Origin: Parvularia atlantis
Taxonomy: Eukaryota > Opisthokonta > Rotosphaerida
Length of the DNA stretch: 42,252 nucleotides
Reading direction: 5' to 3'
Assembly: GCA_943704415.1 (NCBI GenBank)
Contig: CALSCO010000936.1
Coordinates: 1 to 42,252 of the forward strand
Shown: in pieces, positions 22,501 through 31,888 of the stretch
Layout: every line of letters begins with the position of its first letter
Numbering within the stretch: position 1 is the first letter of the stretch
Translations under genes and position numbers: made by a program
The notes under the pieces: model-generated
The model's database searches: none
Told to the model about the DNA's origin: nothing
Seen by the model: the letters and a program-made list of their open reading frames with translations, nothing else

Positions 22501-24087
22501 AGGGGTCAACGCGACGCGACAGGAGACAAGGCAGGCACACACGTCGTTTGGCGCAGCGAGCAGTGCCTTAAACGCGGGGACGTAGGTGCGCCGCCGCTCG
22601 CAGGACAGCTTGATCGCAGGCCATCGCAGTCGCCGACGCAGCTCGCGCGACCGCTCGAGCACGCTACGCAAGACGTGCATTAGCACGGCCGTGCAGCAAT
22701 AGTTGTGAGGCGCACCAGTTGGCGCCAAAGAGCCACCAGGCCCGCGCATGCCCGCGCACAGGCACACCGGGCGCGTGCTTGCGGTGCCTGCTCATCGCAC
22801 GCATCAGACGAACGCTCGAGTCGGACAGCACACGTACCGGTCGGCGCGGCGGTAAAAGATGAACGCCTCGGACAGCAACGACAGCGCCGCGAGGTGCTCA
22901 TCGGCCACGCACACGCTCAGCTCGTCAAAGTCGAACGTGAGCGAGTGGTGCGCCTCGACCGCCTCGACCGCCGCCGCCGCCGACCGATACGACGCCACCT
23001 GCCGCACGGAGCATCAGCACATCAGCAAAGCGCATGTCCGCACACACCGACAGCCGACCGCTGACAGGCCGCAGCAGCTGCACGCCGTCGGCCCTGGCGT
23101 GTGCGACATGTGCGCGGAAGCCTGGTCGGGCGCTGCGTCAGCGCGGCACTGTCCACGCTGATGGCCGCACCGTCGATGAACGCGGCGAGGTCTGGAGTGC
23201 GTAGTGTGCGGTGCCCAAAGGTCCAGTACACCGCGAGCGCTTCCAGGTCGAGCAGGCGCAGCGGTGCCTTGTTGAGCTCATCTGTCCGGCCGTGTCAGTC
23301 TGATGAGCACAGAAGGCAAACGCACCAGTGTGCTCCTCGCTGCGCACGGTGACCCTGGCACGCGCTGTCAGCGCACGCACAGCGTCGGCCGCTCGCACAA
23401 GCGCACCGCGCGACCGTCACGCCGAGCGCAAACGGCGTGCCGGCGATCGCCAGGTCGTCCTCATAGCGCACGTGCAGCCGCACGACCTCGACTTGGATGT
23501 TGTTGAGCAGGCGGTTCACGAGCGCCTCGGTCACTGCGCCCGCACGCATCAGCGCAGCTCAGGCCGAGCACGCGCGCACCAGACTGCTGCGCCGGCCCAG
23601 ACGGCTGCTGCTGATGCACGCGCCGCATCGCCGCGTCCAGGTCCGCCAGCTGCTGCTGCTTGCGCCGCGCCACCACTGCCGCCTCCTGCTCGGTGCTGTA
23701 CTGCTGCTTCCGGCTCGGCTCCACCAGCGCGTACACGTCCTCGAGCACGAGGCGGATGCGCTGCGTCTTCAAGTTGGCCCACGGCACCGTCAGTCGCAGC
23801 TGCCCGATCACGCCTGCGCCCGGACATCAGCACACTGCCCGTTGTGACGCGCCCACGCACCGCGCGTCACCGCCACGGGCAGGCTGAGTGCATCGAGCGC
23901 ATCCGGGCGCAGCTCGAGGTTGCGCAGCACGACGTCACCTACGCCCGCTCGTCAGCGTACGCACGCATGTGCACGCAGCGGCGCGCATACCCGACCACAC
24001 GCCCACCGACAGCTGCTCTTTGTTCACGCCGAGCACGTACGCCCCGAGCACGCGGTTGAGCACGTCCGAGACGAGCGCCTCAAACAT
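10528..24087 (-). CDS. VPS13: VPS13 bridge-like lipid transfer protein, complete gene
   Basis: Giant rod-shaped protein that moves bulk lipid between membranes at contact sites. ATG 24087 opens the chorein N domain: MFEALVSDVLNRVLGAYV, then after an intron GDVVLRNLELRPDALDAL, IGQLRLTVPWANLKTQRIR and LVLEDVYALVEP. HVRYEDDLAIAGTPFALGV follows near 23450. The VAB adaptor region shows the six expected repeats, each starting around a conserved Asn: LLRNRTGVDVSF (about 15430), MLRNATDRHVML (15020), VLQNCLPCDIEYQF (14615), ALNLSGYPLSLRV (14290), LVNLSPLALELVP (13690) and VLRNETDRTLVAR (13305). The ATG2-C-like region includes QRQLWGQWHKLIGAADVL (about 11770) and GFSRGVTRLGTGLLQGATG (about 11390). A PH-like C-terminus (HVTMQLASDKLCLVTPWRV) ends at TGA 10528. 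Many short introns interrupt it; the one long open frame at 12308-19108 probably reads through in-frame introns. Exon borders were not all resolved. Confidence 0.92.
17994..18032. repeat. 16-bp tandem duplication inside a VPS13 intron
   Basis: Unit GGCAGGCGTGAGCAAG occurs twice plus a partial third copy. On the coding (minus) strand it doubles the TTGCTCACGCC segment just upstream of the acceptor before ILGLAAGETRALVDL. The intron donor is GTGCGCATGCC after LYAQ. The duplication therefore copies the candidate branch-point region. Confidence 0.7.
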
Positions 24088-24114
24088 CCGCCGCGGCGAG
24101 CAACGGCTTGGCTG

Positions 24115-24422
24115 TCACGGTTTCGACTTCCGACGCAACGCACGAATCTGCTTGTACACGTGTGGACAGGACCGGGTGGCGGCGTGCAAGGGCGACGAGT
24201 TCCTCAGCCATGACCTTGACGGGCGTGTTGGGCGGGTCGACGAGGTTGCGCCGGTGCTCAGCGAGCGTGAGCGGGCCAGGACGGACGAGCGGGGCGGTGG
24301 CGGTTGGCACGCTCCGACGCCAGCTTGGCGTCGTACTTGCGCACGCCGGCCTCGATCTTGAGATGCTTGATCGCGTGCGCCGTGAGGACCGCATCCATGT
24401 AGACGTCGTAGTTGGTCGCCAT
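24115..24422 (-). CDS. Small unidentified protein between CARS and VPS13
   Basis: Not recognised. Coding-like segments run from ATG 24422 ([20 protein letters not shown], then LKIEAG and perhaps [11 protein letters not shown]). An intron with a CGCTCAC branch-like tail then leads to [21 protein letters not shown] final short exon ends ...[10 protein letters not shown] at TGA 24115, 27 bp before the VPS13 ATG. The acidic, basic and hydrophobic spacing differs clearly from the Arg/Ala/Pro shadow frames around it. Splice borders are uncertain: the first junction fits GT or GC donors and the last needs a short intron. Alternatively the frame after [14 protein letters not shown] runs on and overlaps the VPS13 start. 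An upstream in-frame stretch ([20 protein letters not shown], from 24511) could be an earlier exon. Confidence 0.4.
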
Positions 24423-24559
24423 CTCGCGCGCTGGTGACGGGGCCATACGAAGCCGGCAGGGGCATAGCCGGTCGGGAACATGGCCTCGAACTGGTCGAGG
24501 CATTGCACCATGAGCGGCTGCGCGCGGAACCTATTCGGCACACCGGGGTAACCCTTCTT

Positions 24560-26808
24560 TCACTGTGCGCCCGCCTGCCTCTCCGCCCGCCACCGCTCGT
24601 GCACCTGTCTGTGATGCTCGAGCTGCCGCCGCAGCTTCTTACTCTTGCTGGCGGAGAGCGCGGCGCCAGTGTGGTCGTGCGTGGGCAGCCCGTCGGCGTC
24701 GAAGGTGCCGTAGGCTGGGTCGGCGCGGAAGAGATGCTCGGGCGGGGTGCTGCGGCGTGCCTCGACCTGCTGCTCGCGGGCGCGTGTGTCGCTGGGCGAC
24801 GGTGCCGGTGCTGGTGGTGCGCTGCCGAGCTTGAGGGAGAACGCGTGCCCAGGCAGGTCCTGGAGGTGCACGCCGAGCGCCGGGAGGACGTCGTCGCGCA
24901 GGCGGTCGCAGGCGCGGAGGAGGTCGGCCGCGGGCACGGAAGGCGCGGAGGCGGCGAGCGCCTTGATCTCGCTGCGGAAGGCGGCGAGGGATGCGGGCAG
25001 CTGGTCGAGCGCGACGGCCGCTGGGGCGGCGAGGGCGATGCGCTGCGTGTCGTCGCCGTCGTGGTAGATGAGGCCCACGGCGTCGAGCAGTGCCTCGAAA
25101 TCGCGCAGGAGGCTGTGCGCGGTGAGCGACCGTAGGGGCTGCGCGGTGCTGGTGGCGGCGTTGATGGCGGCGGCGAGGTCGGTGAGCTGCGCGAGGGCCG
25201 CGGGCGCGTCGAGATCGTTGCCCATGTGCTGCCAGAACTGCTGACGCGCCTCGTGCATGCTGGGTGCGGGGCGAGGATGAGCGAGCGCGGTGTGCTGCGC
25301 GGGGAGAGCGCACCGGTCGAGGAGCTGCTGCTCAAGCGCCTCGGTGGCGGGTGCGCGCTGCGCCCAGGCCGCCGGCCCACCGCTCCTGGCGAGGCGTCGC
25401 AGCGCGCGCACGGCCGTGTCGAGCTTGCTGTCGATGCCGCGCACGTCCTGCATGCGCTCGGGCGCAAAGTCGACCGACGACGCGTAGTGATGCTGCAGGC
25501 AAAACAAGCGAAACAGGCGCGCGTTGTGCTGCTGCAGAAACTCCTGCGGGTGCGGCTGAGTGCGACGAGCGCGCGAGCCGGCCGGACGCACACACCCGGA
25601 TCGTCGTAAAGTTCTTGAGCGACTTGGACATCTTGAGCCCGCGCACATGCAAGTGGCCTGAATGCGCACACACACACACGGTGAGTAAGCGAGCACGCGG
25701 CGCAACGAGCACCCAAACCGGTGTGCGAAAAGTGCCGGCACCAGGCGTGCGTGCCGTGGTACGCCTCGCACTGGGCAATCTCGTTGTCGTGGTGCGGGAA
25801 CTGGAGGTCGATGCCACCCGTGTGCAAGTCGAGCGACTCGCCAAATGCGAGGCTGTGCCGTGATCAGCACCCAGCGGCAGTGCGCAGACAGCGGCGGGAC
25901 GCACGTCGACATGACCGAGCACTCGATGTGCCAGCCCGGCCGGCCGACGGCGAGCCCCGGCGGGCGGAAGACGTACGCGCCCGCGTCGCCATCAACGCTG
26001 ATGGCCTTCCACAGGGCAAAGTCGCTGCGGCTGCGCTTGTCGCCCTCGTGTGCGCCCGCGCCGTCCGCGTCGGGCCCGGCGTCGTGCATGTTGTTGCGCA
26101 GCGGCTGCAGCTGCGGGTAGCGGTGGCCGTGCTGCGCAAAGGCGCGCACATCAAAGTAGACGCTGCCGGACGCGCCCGTGTACGCGAGGCCGCGCTGCAG
26201 CAGGTGCGCGACGAACGCGGCAATCTCGGGCACGACCTCGCTGACGCGCGTGATCGTCGTGGGCGGCTCGACCTGCGCGCGCAGCGCGTGAGCCGCAGCA
26301 GCGTCGACGATCGCACACGCGTCACGCAACGCCCAGTACGCGCATGTCCTCGAGGAAGCGCGTCTCGTAGTGCCGCGCGAGCTCGGGCGCGGGCAGGCCG
26401 CGCTCGCGTGCGCGCGCGACGATCTTGTCGTCGACGTCGGTCATGCCCATGACGAGGCGCACGGCGAGCGGCGTGTCGGGCGCGCGCTCGATCGTGCGCC
26501 GCAGCACGTCCTGGCACACGTACGACCTGCGCCCGGCCCCGCACACTTAGCCAGTCGCGTCGCACAGCGGTGTGCGCTCGCCTGGCGTGGCCGAGATGCG
26601 CGTCGTCGTACACCGTCGGCCCGCACGCGTACCTGCGCACGTGCACACCAGATCAGTCGATGCAGACGTGCACGTGCACGTGCGTGTGCGCGCACCAGCT
26701 CAGCAGCCCCGGCCGCCGCGGCACGAGCGGCTCAATTGCGTGGCTGAGCGAGTTCAACAGGCGCATCTCGCGGGCATGCACTGCGATCTCACTGCGCTTG
26801 CGCTTCAT
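24560..26808 (-). CDS. CARS1: Cysteinyl-tRNA synthetase
   Basis: Class I aminoacyl-tRNA synthetase that charges tRNA-Cys. ATG 26808 gives [20 protein letters not shown]; an intron then leads into [18 protein letters not shown], which holds the first zinc-binding Cys and the HIGH-box variant HLGH. Next come [54 protein letters not shown] (second zinc Cys) and [20 protein letters not shown] (zinc His/Glu). The KMSKS loop is intact as [11 protein letters not shown] near 25625. The helical C-terminal half ([17 protein letters not shown] onward) ends ERQAGAQ at TGA 24560. The intron splitting HAR/SYVC is a GC-AG intron. A second in-frame start ([13 protein letters not shown], 26766) is possible and would give a more typical CysRS N-terminus. 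No clear organelle presequence is seen. Confidence 0.93.
26527..26581 (-). other. GC-AG intron in CARS
   Basis: The coding strand reads ...CACGCCAG|GCGAGC at the donor and GGGCGCAG|GTCG at the acceptor, 55 nt long. Its removal gives the family-conserved [12 protein letters not shown]. The only nearby GT donor leaves the wrong frame. AG|GCGAGC is a strong GC-type donor. Confidence 0.8.
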
Positions 26809-26812
26809 CCAT
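26789..26812 (-). promoter_or_regulatory. Seven-codon uORF overlapping the CARS start
   Basis: Context CCGCCACCATGG, a textbook strong initiation site, starts MDEAQAQ followed by TGA. Its ATG lies 4 nt upstream of the CARS ATG (26808) and in another frame, so ribosomes starting here would bypass the CARS frame. A repressive, conditionally bypassed uORF is inferred from sequence alone. Confidence 0.55.
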
Positions 26813-26826
26813 GGTGGCGGTTCAGT

Positions 26827-27114
26827 TCATACAACGCGCCACAGCGTCGGCGCCGAGAGCCGGCGCGGGTGCGCGCGCAGCTGGGCAAAGGGCGTGTCGG
26901 GCGTGCTGAAGTGGAGCATGCGCTGGCGCTCGCGCATGCTGCGCTCCTGCGCTGCCTGTGAACGGGTTGAGGGGCGCGGATTGGGCGCGAACGAGCACGT
27001 CCCGAAGAAGCTGAACAGGCCCCCACGCCCCGCCGAGCAGCACAAACAGCTGCACGGCGCCGCTGTGTGGCACAGCAGCTCCGACTCCTCGCCACTTGTG
27101 CCTGAAACATGCAT
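26827..27114 (-). CDS. Small hypothetical protein upstream of CARS
   Basis: Not recognised and provisional. The downstream half looks coding (FFGTCSFAPNPRPSTRS, then AAQERSMRERQRMLHFSTPD and TPFAQLRAHPRRL) and ends at TGA 26827. An unspliced frame from ATG 27114 (MHVSGTSGEESELL) reaches it directly. A neighbouring frame carries a more convincing hydrophobic stretch (GAVQLFVLLGGAWG), which would need an intron of about 16-31 nt to join. If real, it may be a small single-span membrane protein. It ends 14 nt before the CARS uORF start and begins about 70 bp from the divergent Ohr gene. Confidence 0.35.
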   Translation of the reverse strand: MHVSGTSGEESELLCHTAAPCSCLCCSAGRGGLFSFFGTCSFAPNPRPSTRSQAAQERSMRERQRMLHFSTPDTPFAQLRAHPRRLSAPTLWRVV

Positions 27115-27183
27115 GAAGCACGCCTGAAACCCTGCCCGCCATGCCGACATTCGCCGCTCTCCCCACCCGTGCGAACGCGCAAG

Positions 27184-27861
27184 ATGCTGCTGCGCGCCGC
27201 CGCCGTCGGCCGCCGCTTCCTGGCGACGCCGCCGACGTTCTTCTACACGGCCGAGGCCGTGGCGGCGGGCGCGGGCCGCAACGGCACCGTGCGCGTGCCC
27301 GAGAACGCGTTCGAGGCCAAGATGGTGACGCCGCCGGCCCTCGGCGGCAAGGGCATCCAGCCGGGCGAGCTCGCGTTCAACCCGGAGCTGTTCTTCGCGT
27401 CGGGCTACGCGGTGCGCGAGTGACGTGCGCGGCGCCGCGGTTTTTTTTTGTCACACACTGAACGTCGCAAACATGTCACACGACAGTCGTGCTTCCTGGG
27501 CACGATGGGCGCCGTCGCCAACAAGGCCATCGGCAAGGCGCGTCGTCGGCGGTCATGCGTCAGCGCTGATGCTGACACGGACGCGACGCAGGCCATGCCG
27601 GGCGACACGTCGCTCACGTCGCTCGTGCACCTCGGCCGCGACACGGCCGGCGGCCTCAAGCTCGCCGTCGAGCTCAAGCTCAAGGCGCCGAGCCTGAGCA
27701 AGGACGAGGCGCAGAAGCTGGTGGGCGCGGCGCATGAGGCCTGCGTCTATTCGGTGCGCGCGGGTGCCGTGCTTGTGGCGCTCGCTGACGACGCCGCGGC
27801 GCGGCCCGCTGCCCAGAAGGCGATCCGCAACAACGTCGACGTCAAGCTGACCGTGCAGTGA
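27184..27861 (+). CDS. Ohr/OsmC-type organic hydroperoxide reductase, probably mitochondrial
   Basis: Exons 27184-27411, 27487-27537 and 27592-27861 give 182 aa, all junctions in phase 0. Thiol peroxidase that reduces organic hydroperoxides. The body matches the Ohr pattern: FFYTAEAVAAGAGRNGTVRV, LGGKGIQPGELAFNPELFFA, SGYASCFLGTMGAVANKAIG, MPGDTSLTSLVHLGRDTAGG. The two redox cysteines are present, Cys78 (SCFLG) and Cys144 (HEACVYS). Ohr is about 140 aa in bacteria; here a basic leader (MLLRAAAVGRRFLATPPTFF) resembles a mitochondrial presequence. Intron 1 is GT-AG (75 nt) and contains a T9 run. Intron 2 is GC-AG (54 nt); keeping it would insert an Arg-rich segment where the family has none. 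An in-frame ATG at 27109 is less likely as start. Bacterial ancestry is usual for eukaryotic Ohr. Confidence 0.88.
27538..27591 (+). other. GC-AG intron 2 of the Ohr gene
   Basis: Borders AAG|GCGCGT and GACGCAG|GCC, 54 nt, with a GCTGAC branch-like site 17 nt before the acceptor. Removal joins NKAIGK to AMPGDTSLT exactly as in Ohr proteins. Because the length is a multiple of three it is invisible to frame-based prediction and could be mistaken for coding sequence. Confidence 0.7.
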
Positions 27862-27984
27862 GCGCCCCGAGGGAAGCCCGTGGCTATGTCTGTCTTCGCG
27901 GCCAGTGCAGATCACACCCGGCCGCGCGGCAGCACCACACGGCAGATCGATCGGCGCGGGCTAGAATGACAACAAAACAGTGCA
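27862..27984. other. Convergent gap, Ohr / transporter
   Basis: These 123 bp lie between two convergent stop codons. No gene is visible. A/T content rises near 27960, probably the shared 3' end region. Confidence 0.3.
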
Positions 27985-29954
27985 TCAGGGCAGGGCAGCG
28001 AACGAGCGGTCCTTCTCGAGAACGCGGTAAGTGTCCTCAATCACGGTCAGCTTGGTCTCTGCGGCGAGGCGCGTCAGATCCAGTGCTGCCGACCAGCACG
28101 CACGCACGCACCGGGGATGAACAGGTAGATGAACAACTCGGCCACGAGCGACAGGCCCGCAAACAGGAAGAACGGCGTGGCGTCGCCCAGGCCAACCTGC
28201 ATGCTCGGGAAAGTCTGCGCGAGCCGCAGCGTCAGCGTCAGCGAGGCGCAGGGGCGACGCAAAGAGCGGCAGCACAACAGCACAGGCACACCGGCGCGAA
28301 TCACGAGCGCGGCGCACCTGCACGATGATGATGTTGAAGACGGCGCCAAAAGTCGCCGCGGTCGTCAGCCCCACCGCGCGTACGGGCACGGGGAAGATCT
28401 CGCTCTCGATCACGGGCGGCACGGGCCCGAGCCCCGGCGAGTACGCGCACTTGAACAGGATTAGCCTGGCGCCGCACGGTCAGGTCCAGTTCACCCCGCA
28501 TGCGCGCGCAGGACCACGACGCACCCGCCAAACGCGAGCCACGCGCCCGCGACATTGCTGTCTGGCAGCGAGTAGCTCACGCCGATGACGAGTAGCGCTA
28601 ATAGGAGCGGCGGGATGGTCACGAGCAGCATCAGCCGGCGCCCGAGCACGTCCAGCCAGCGCGAGCCGAGCGACATGAACGGCATCTGCGTGACGTAGAT
28701 GATGATGGAGCCCAGGAGCGCGCTCGAGTTACTCGACAGGCCCAGCCGCTGGAAGAGCGCCTCGATGCCGCTGTCTTTGAGGATCGTCGCGGTGTAGAAC
28801 GTGACGGCCTGCGAGCCCGTAAACTGCTGGAAGAACTCGAGCATGATGCAGATGAGCATCGCGCGCCGCGCGACCGCGTCAAACAGCAGCATCTTGGCCG
28901 ACGCGAGCCACTCGCCAGCCGCGCCCGCGTGCTGCTGCTGCGGCGGCCCCGCCAGCAGCGGCGTGCTCTCGCTCGACGTGCTGGCCAGCAGCGACGACGA
29001 CTTTGAGTCGCTCCCGAGCTTGTTGCGCGGCGGGTCGGCGCCATCGATGAGCGCGGGCGTGCCGTTGATGCCCAACTCGACGTCGCCAAAGACGCCGCGC
29101 ACGATTGTCAGCAGCTCATCGTTGACGTCGGCCGTGGCGCGCAGGCGCACGAGCACGCGGCGCGCCTCGGCATAGCGGCGACGGCGCACGAGGAAGCGCG
29201 GCGACTCTGGCAGGAACGGGAGCATCGCGAGCACGACGACGGCGAGCACCGAGACGATCCCGAGCATGAGCCGCCAGTCGTCTGCGCCGGAGAGCGACAC
29301 TGCAAAGTTGACGAGGTACGAGAGCAGGATGCCGACGACGAGCATCGTGTACGAGAGCGAGACGAGGTAGCCGCGGATGTCGGGCGGGGCGCACTCGGAC
29401 ACGAAGAGCGGGACTGGCGCCACGCACGCGCTTCGTCAGGATCGGCCCACATGTGGCGCGCGGCGCGCACCGTTGACCGTGTTGATGCCCGCCGCGAAGC
29501 CCGTCACGAAGCGCGCCATGATCAGCACCTCGACCGTGGGGCTCCACCACAGCACGGCGCCGGCGCCGGCGAAGAGCGCGGCGGCGATGATCATCGGGAT
29601 GCGGCGGCCGAGGAACGAGAGCGAAACGAGCACGCCGGCGGTCGTGCCGTACAGCAGCATCGCCGTCACAAGGCCCTCGAGCGCGTCGTCGTCGGGGAAG
29701 AACTCGTCGCGGATGAAGAGCAGCGCGCCGTTGTACGTGCCCTGGTTGTACCCCTGTCGCATCGTTCGCGATCAGCGAAGCTCTGGACGAGCACGCGAGA
29801 CGGCGCGCACACCTGCAGGGCGATCAGCACGAGCACGACGAGCACGACATCGATCACGATTCAGCACCGTGGCGCACGCAGACGCAGGCGGCGCGCACCT
29901 GGACGACGTAGGCGCAGCACGCGGCGACCGCGACGAGCACGACGTCGCGCATAG
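27985..29954 (-). CDS. MFS sugar-porter family transporter
   Basis: Twelve-helix plasma-membrane-type sugar/H+ transporter of the SP family. The first exon (29954-29901) is MRDVVLVAVAACCAYVVQ; a 147-nt intron leads to GYNQGTYNGALLFIRDEFF. Family motifs in order: GTTAGVLVSLSFLGRRIPMI, ARFVTGFAAGINTVNG, ECAPPDIRGYLVSLSY, FLPESPRFLVRRRRYAEARR, EFFQQFTGSQAVTFYTATIL, RWLDVLGRRLMLL, PPVIESEIFPVPVRAVGLTT, FAGLSLVAELFIYLFIPG, and a C-terminal PETKG-like ETKLTVIEDTYRVLE. The reading ends at TGA 27985. The central cytoplasmic loop is long and polar (about 29050-28900, Ser-rich with QQQ). Substrate cannot be told. Introns of 60-100 nt interrupt the 5' and 3' thirds. Divergent from MSS51 with a 42-bp gap. 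Confidence 0.87.
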
Positions 29955-29996
29955 CAGCCGCCCCTTCCTCGCAGCTACCAACTTCGACGGTCGAAG
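29955..29996. promoter_or_regulatory. 42-bp divergent promoter with a perfect palindrome
   Basis: This is the entire space between the transporter ATG (29954) and the MSS51-like ATG (29997). It contains a CT-rich tract on the left and the perfect palindrome TTCGAC-G-GTCGAA (29983-29995), which ends 1 bp before the MSS51 start codon. Any two-way promoter must overlap both 5' UTRs or coding sequence. Confidence 0.5.
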
Positions 29997-31798
29997 ATGC
30001 TACGGCGGCTGCGTACAGGCGCGTCGTTCGCGACGTCGGCGGCGCCGCGGGCCGTGCGCGCCGCGTCGCCTGCGCCGTCCCCCTCGCCGCCCGCCTCGGC
30101 CGTGACGGGCGTCGACGAGGCACGCGTCACGTTCACGCCGGCGGCGCCCGCGTCGGCCGCGGCCTCGGCCGTGTCGCCCGTCGCCAGCCTCGCCGCGCGC
30201 CAGATGCTCGCGCGGCTGCGGGCGCAGTACGAGGCGGCGCGCGGATGCGCGGCGTGTCTCGAGGCCGGCTCGTACGCGTGTCTCGAGGTGCGCGACGTGG
30301 TTGGCGGACGGGGGGGATGGCGCCCGTCGTCGCTCACGGCGCGTGTCGATAGCCCGACGCGTGCCGCACGCCGCCGGCCGACCGGCTGCTGCTCGAGCAC
30401 GTGCGGCAGCTGTACCTGGACACGGTCGACCTCGCCAGCCCGCGCGAGAAGGTCGAGTACAGCTACCCGGGTGCGTCCGCTGACGGGCGACGGCTCACTT
30501 ACGGCTCGTGCTGACGGACTCGAGGAGTGGCGATTGCTCGTTGAGCGGCCTCTGTGCGCGCTGATCGCGGGTGGTGTGGCGATCGCTGGTTGGGTGGTGA
30601 TCCTCTCTGCTCGTCTCGCCCTCGCTCTCGCTCGTGTCGCCGTTGATCGCACTCGCCCTCGATCGCACACGCCCACGCACGCAACGCACGCCGACACGCC
30701 GCGCCGCCACAGCCCAGATCGCAAGCTCCGAGGTCAGCTTTCTGTCGTGGCAGAGCTACCTGATCACGCGCGGGTTCAACCTGTCCGAGCTGCAGCGCAC
30801 GCATCGGCACCTCTCCAAGCCGCTCTCGTGCGCGCCGCCCCCGTGCTGCGGCGCCGCTCACGCCCGCCGGCAGGTACCCGATCACGATCGCCCAGTTCCT
30901 CTCGCGCAAGAACCTGCCGTTCACCGAGCTCGGCGCCGAGTTTTTCGACGGTGTGCGGCAAGCTGGCCGCCGTGCGTTGTGCCCTGACGCACCAACGCGC
31001 GCACAGCGCTCCGCCGCAAGGTGTGGAGCGACTCGGACCAGCTCGTGCGCATCTGCCTGCTCGGCGTGCGCGCCGAGGCGACGCTGCCCGCGAGCAACTG
31101 GATCGAGCTGTCGCTGCTCTTCCCGAAGGCGGTGCGTGCCTGTGTTGGGCGTGCATGCGCGCGCGAGAGTGTGCTGACGGGCGGGCGCAGCAATTCGAGC
31201 TGCTCATGGTCGGGCCTGAGATGCCCGCGGAATTTGACGGAAGGAGAGTGCAGCTATCGCCCAACATCGTCGTCAAGTACATCGGCAAGGTGCGCGCGAC
31301 GCCTTCCGCCGCACGTCGAGCCCTCTCACGCCCACATCGCCACACAGCTGTACCATCGCGTGCACGACGAGCTCATGGTCACCGACAAGTTGCCGGACCT
31401 GTACGTCGCATTCAACCCCGGGCTCGGACACAAGTTTACCGAGCCGTACTGGACGCCGACGATGCGGTGCGCAGTGCCCAGCCACAGTGCGCTGCTGACG
31501 CGCTGCGCAGCTACCTGTACGAGACCAAGCGGCCGCTGCTCATCACGTCGCACAGCGAAGCCGACGGCGCGAGCGACCTGGCCGCGATCGAACGCAGCGA
31601 CCGCAAGCAGCGCTGGCTATTTCTGCTGCCGCAGGTGCAGTCTGACCGGCGCGCATCTGAAGCCGAGCTGCTCACAGCTGGGCTGCGCAGATGCTCAACC
31701 CGTTCCGCTCGCTCCGGCCGGACGTGCATCAGGACGACGTGCGCGACATCATCTGGGCCAACCACTCGGTCATGGTCGTCGCGCCCGGGTGGCAGTAG
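29997..31798 (+). CDS. MSS51-like mitochondrial translation/assembly factor
   Basis: ATG 29997 opens a basic, Ser/Ala-rich presequence (MLRRLRTGASFATSAAPRAV). In yeast, MSS51 activates COX1 translation in mitochondria. Coding segments: CLEPDACRTPPADRLLLEHV, LASPREKVEYSYPG, SEVSFLSWQSYLITRGFNLS, RYPITIAQFLSRKNLPFTE, then the typical C-terminal region. That region has DQLVRICLLGVRAEATLPAS, FELLMVGPEMP, LSPNIVVKYIGK, LPDLYVAFNPGLGHKFTEPY, KRPLLITSHSEADGASDLAA, a short RWLFLLPQ and MLNPFRSLRPD. It ends APGWQ at TAG 31798. A convincing MYND zinc finger is not visible; only scattered Cys occur near 30230-30370. One intron (about 30471-30717) is some 245 nt, far longer than its neighbours. The 701-codon frame that starts at the same ATG is not the protein; it runs through introns. 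Confidence 0.8.
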
Positions 31799-31888
31799 GG
31801 GCGGCGGGAGGCCCGGTGGTATGGTGCGGGAGGCGCTCAGAGACGGGAAAAAAATGGAGCATGTACAAGTGCAGCCACGTGCACAAAC

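Noticed and set aside
30471-30717. snoRNA or tRNA in the long MSS51 intron
   Set aside because: No C box (RTGATGA) with a paired D box, no H/ACA layout and no tRNA T-arm were found by eye.
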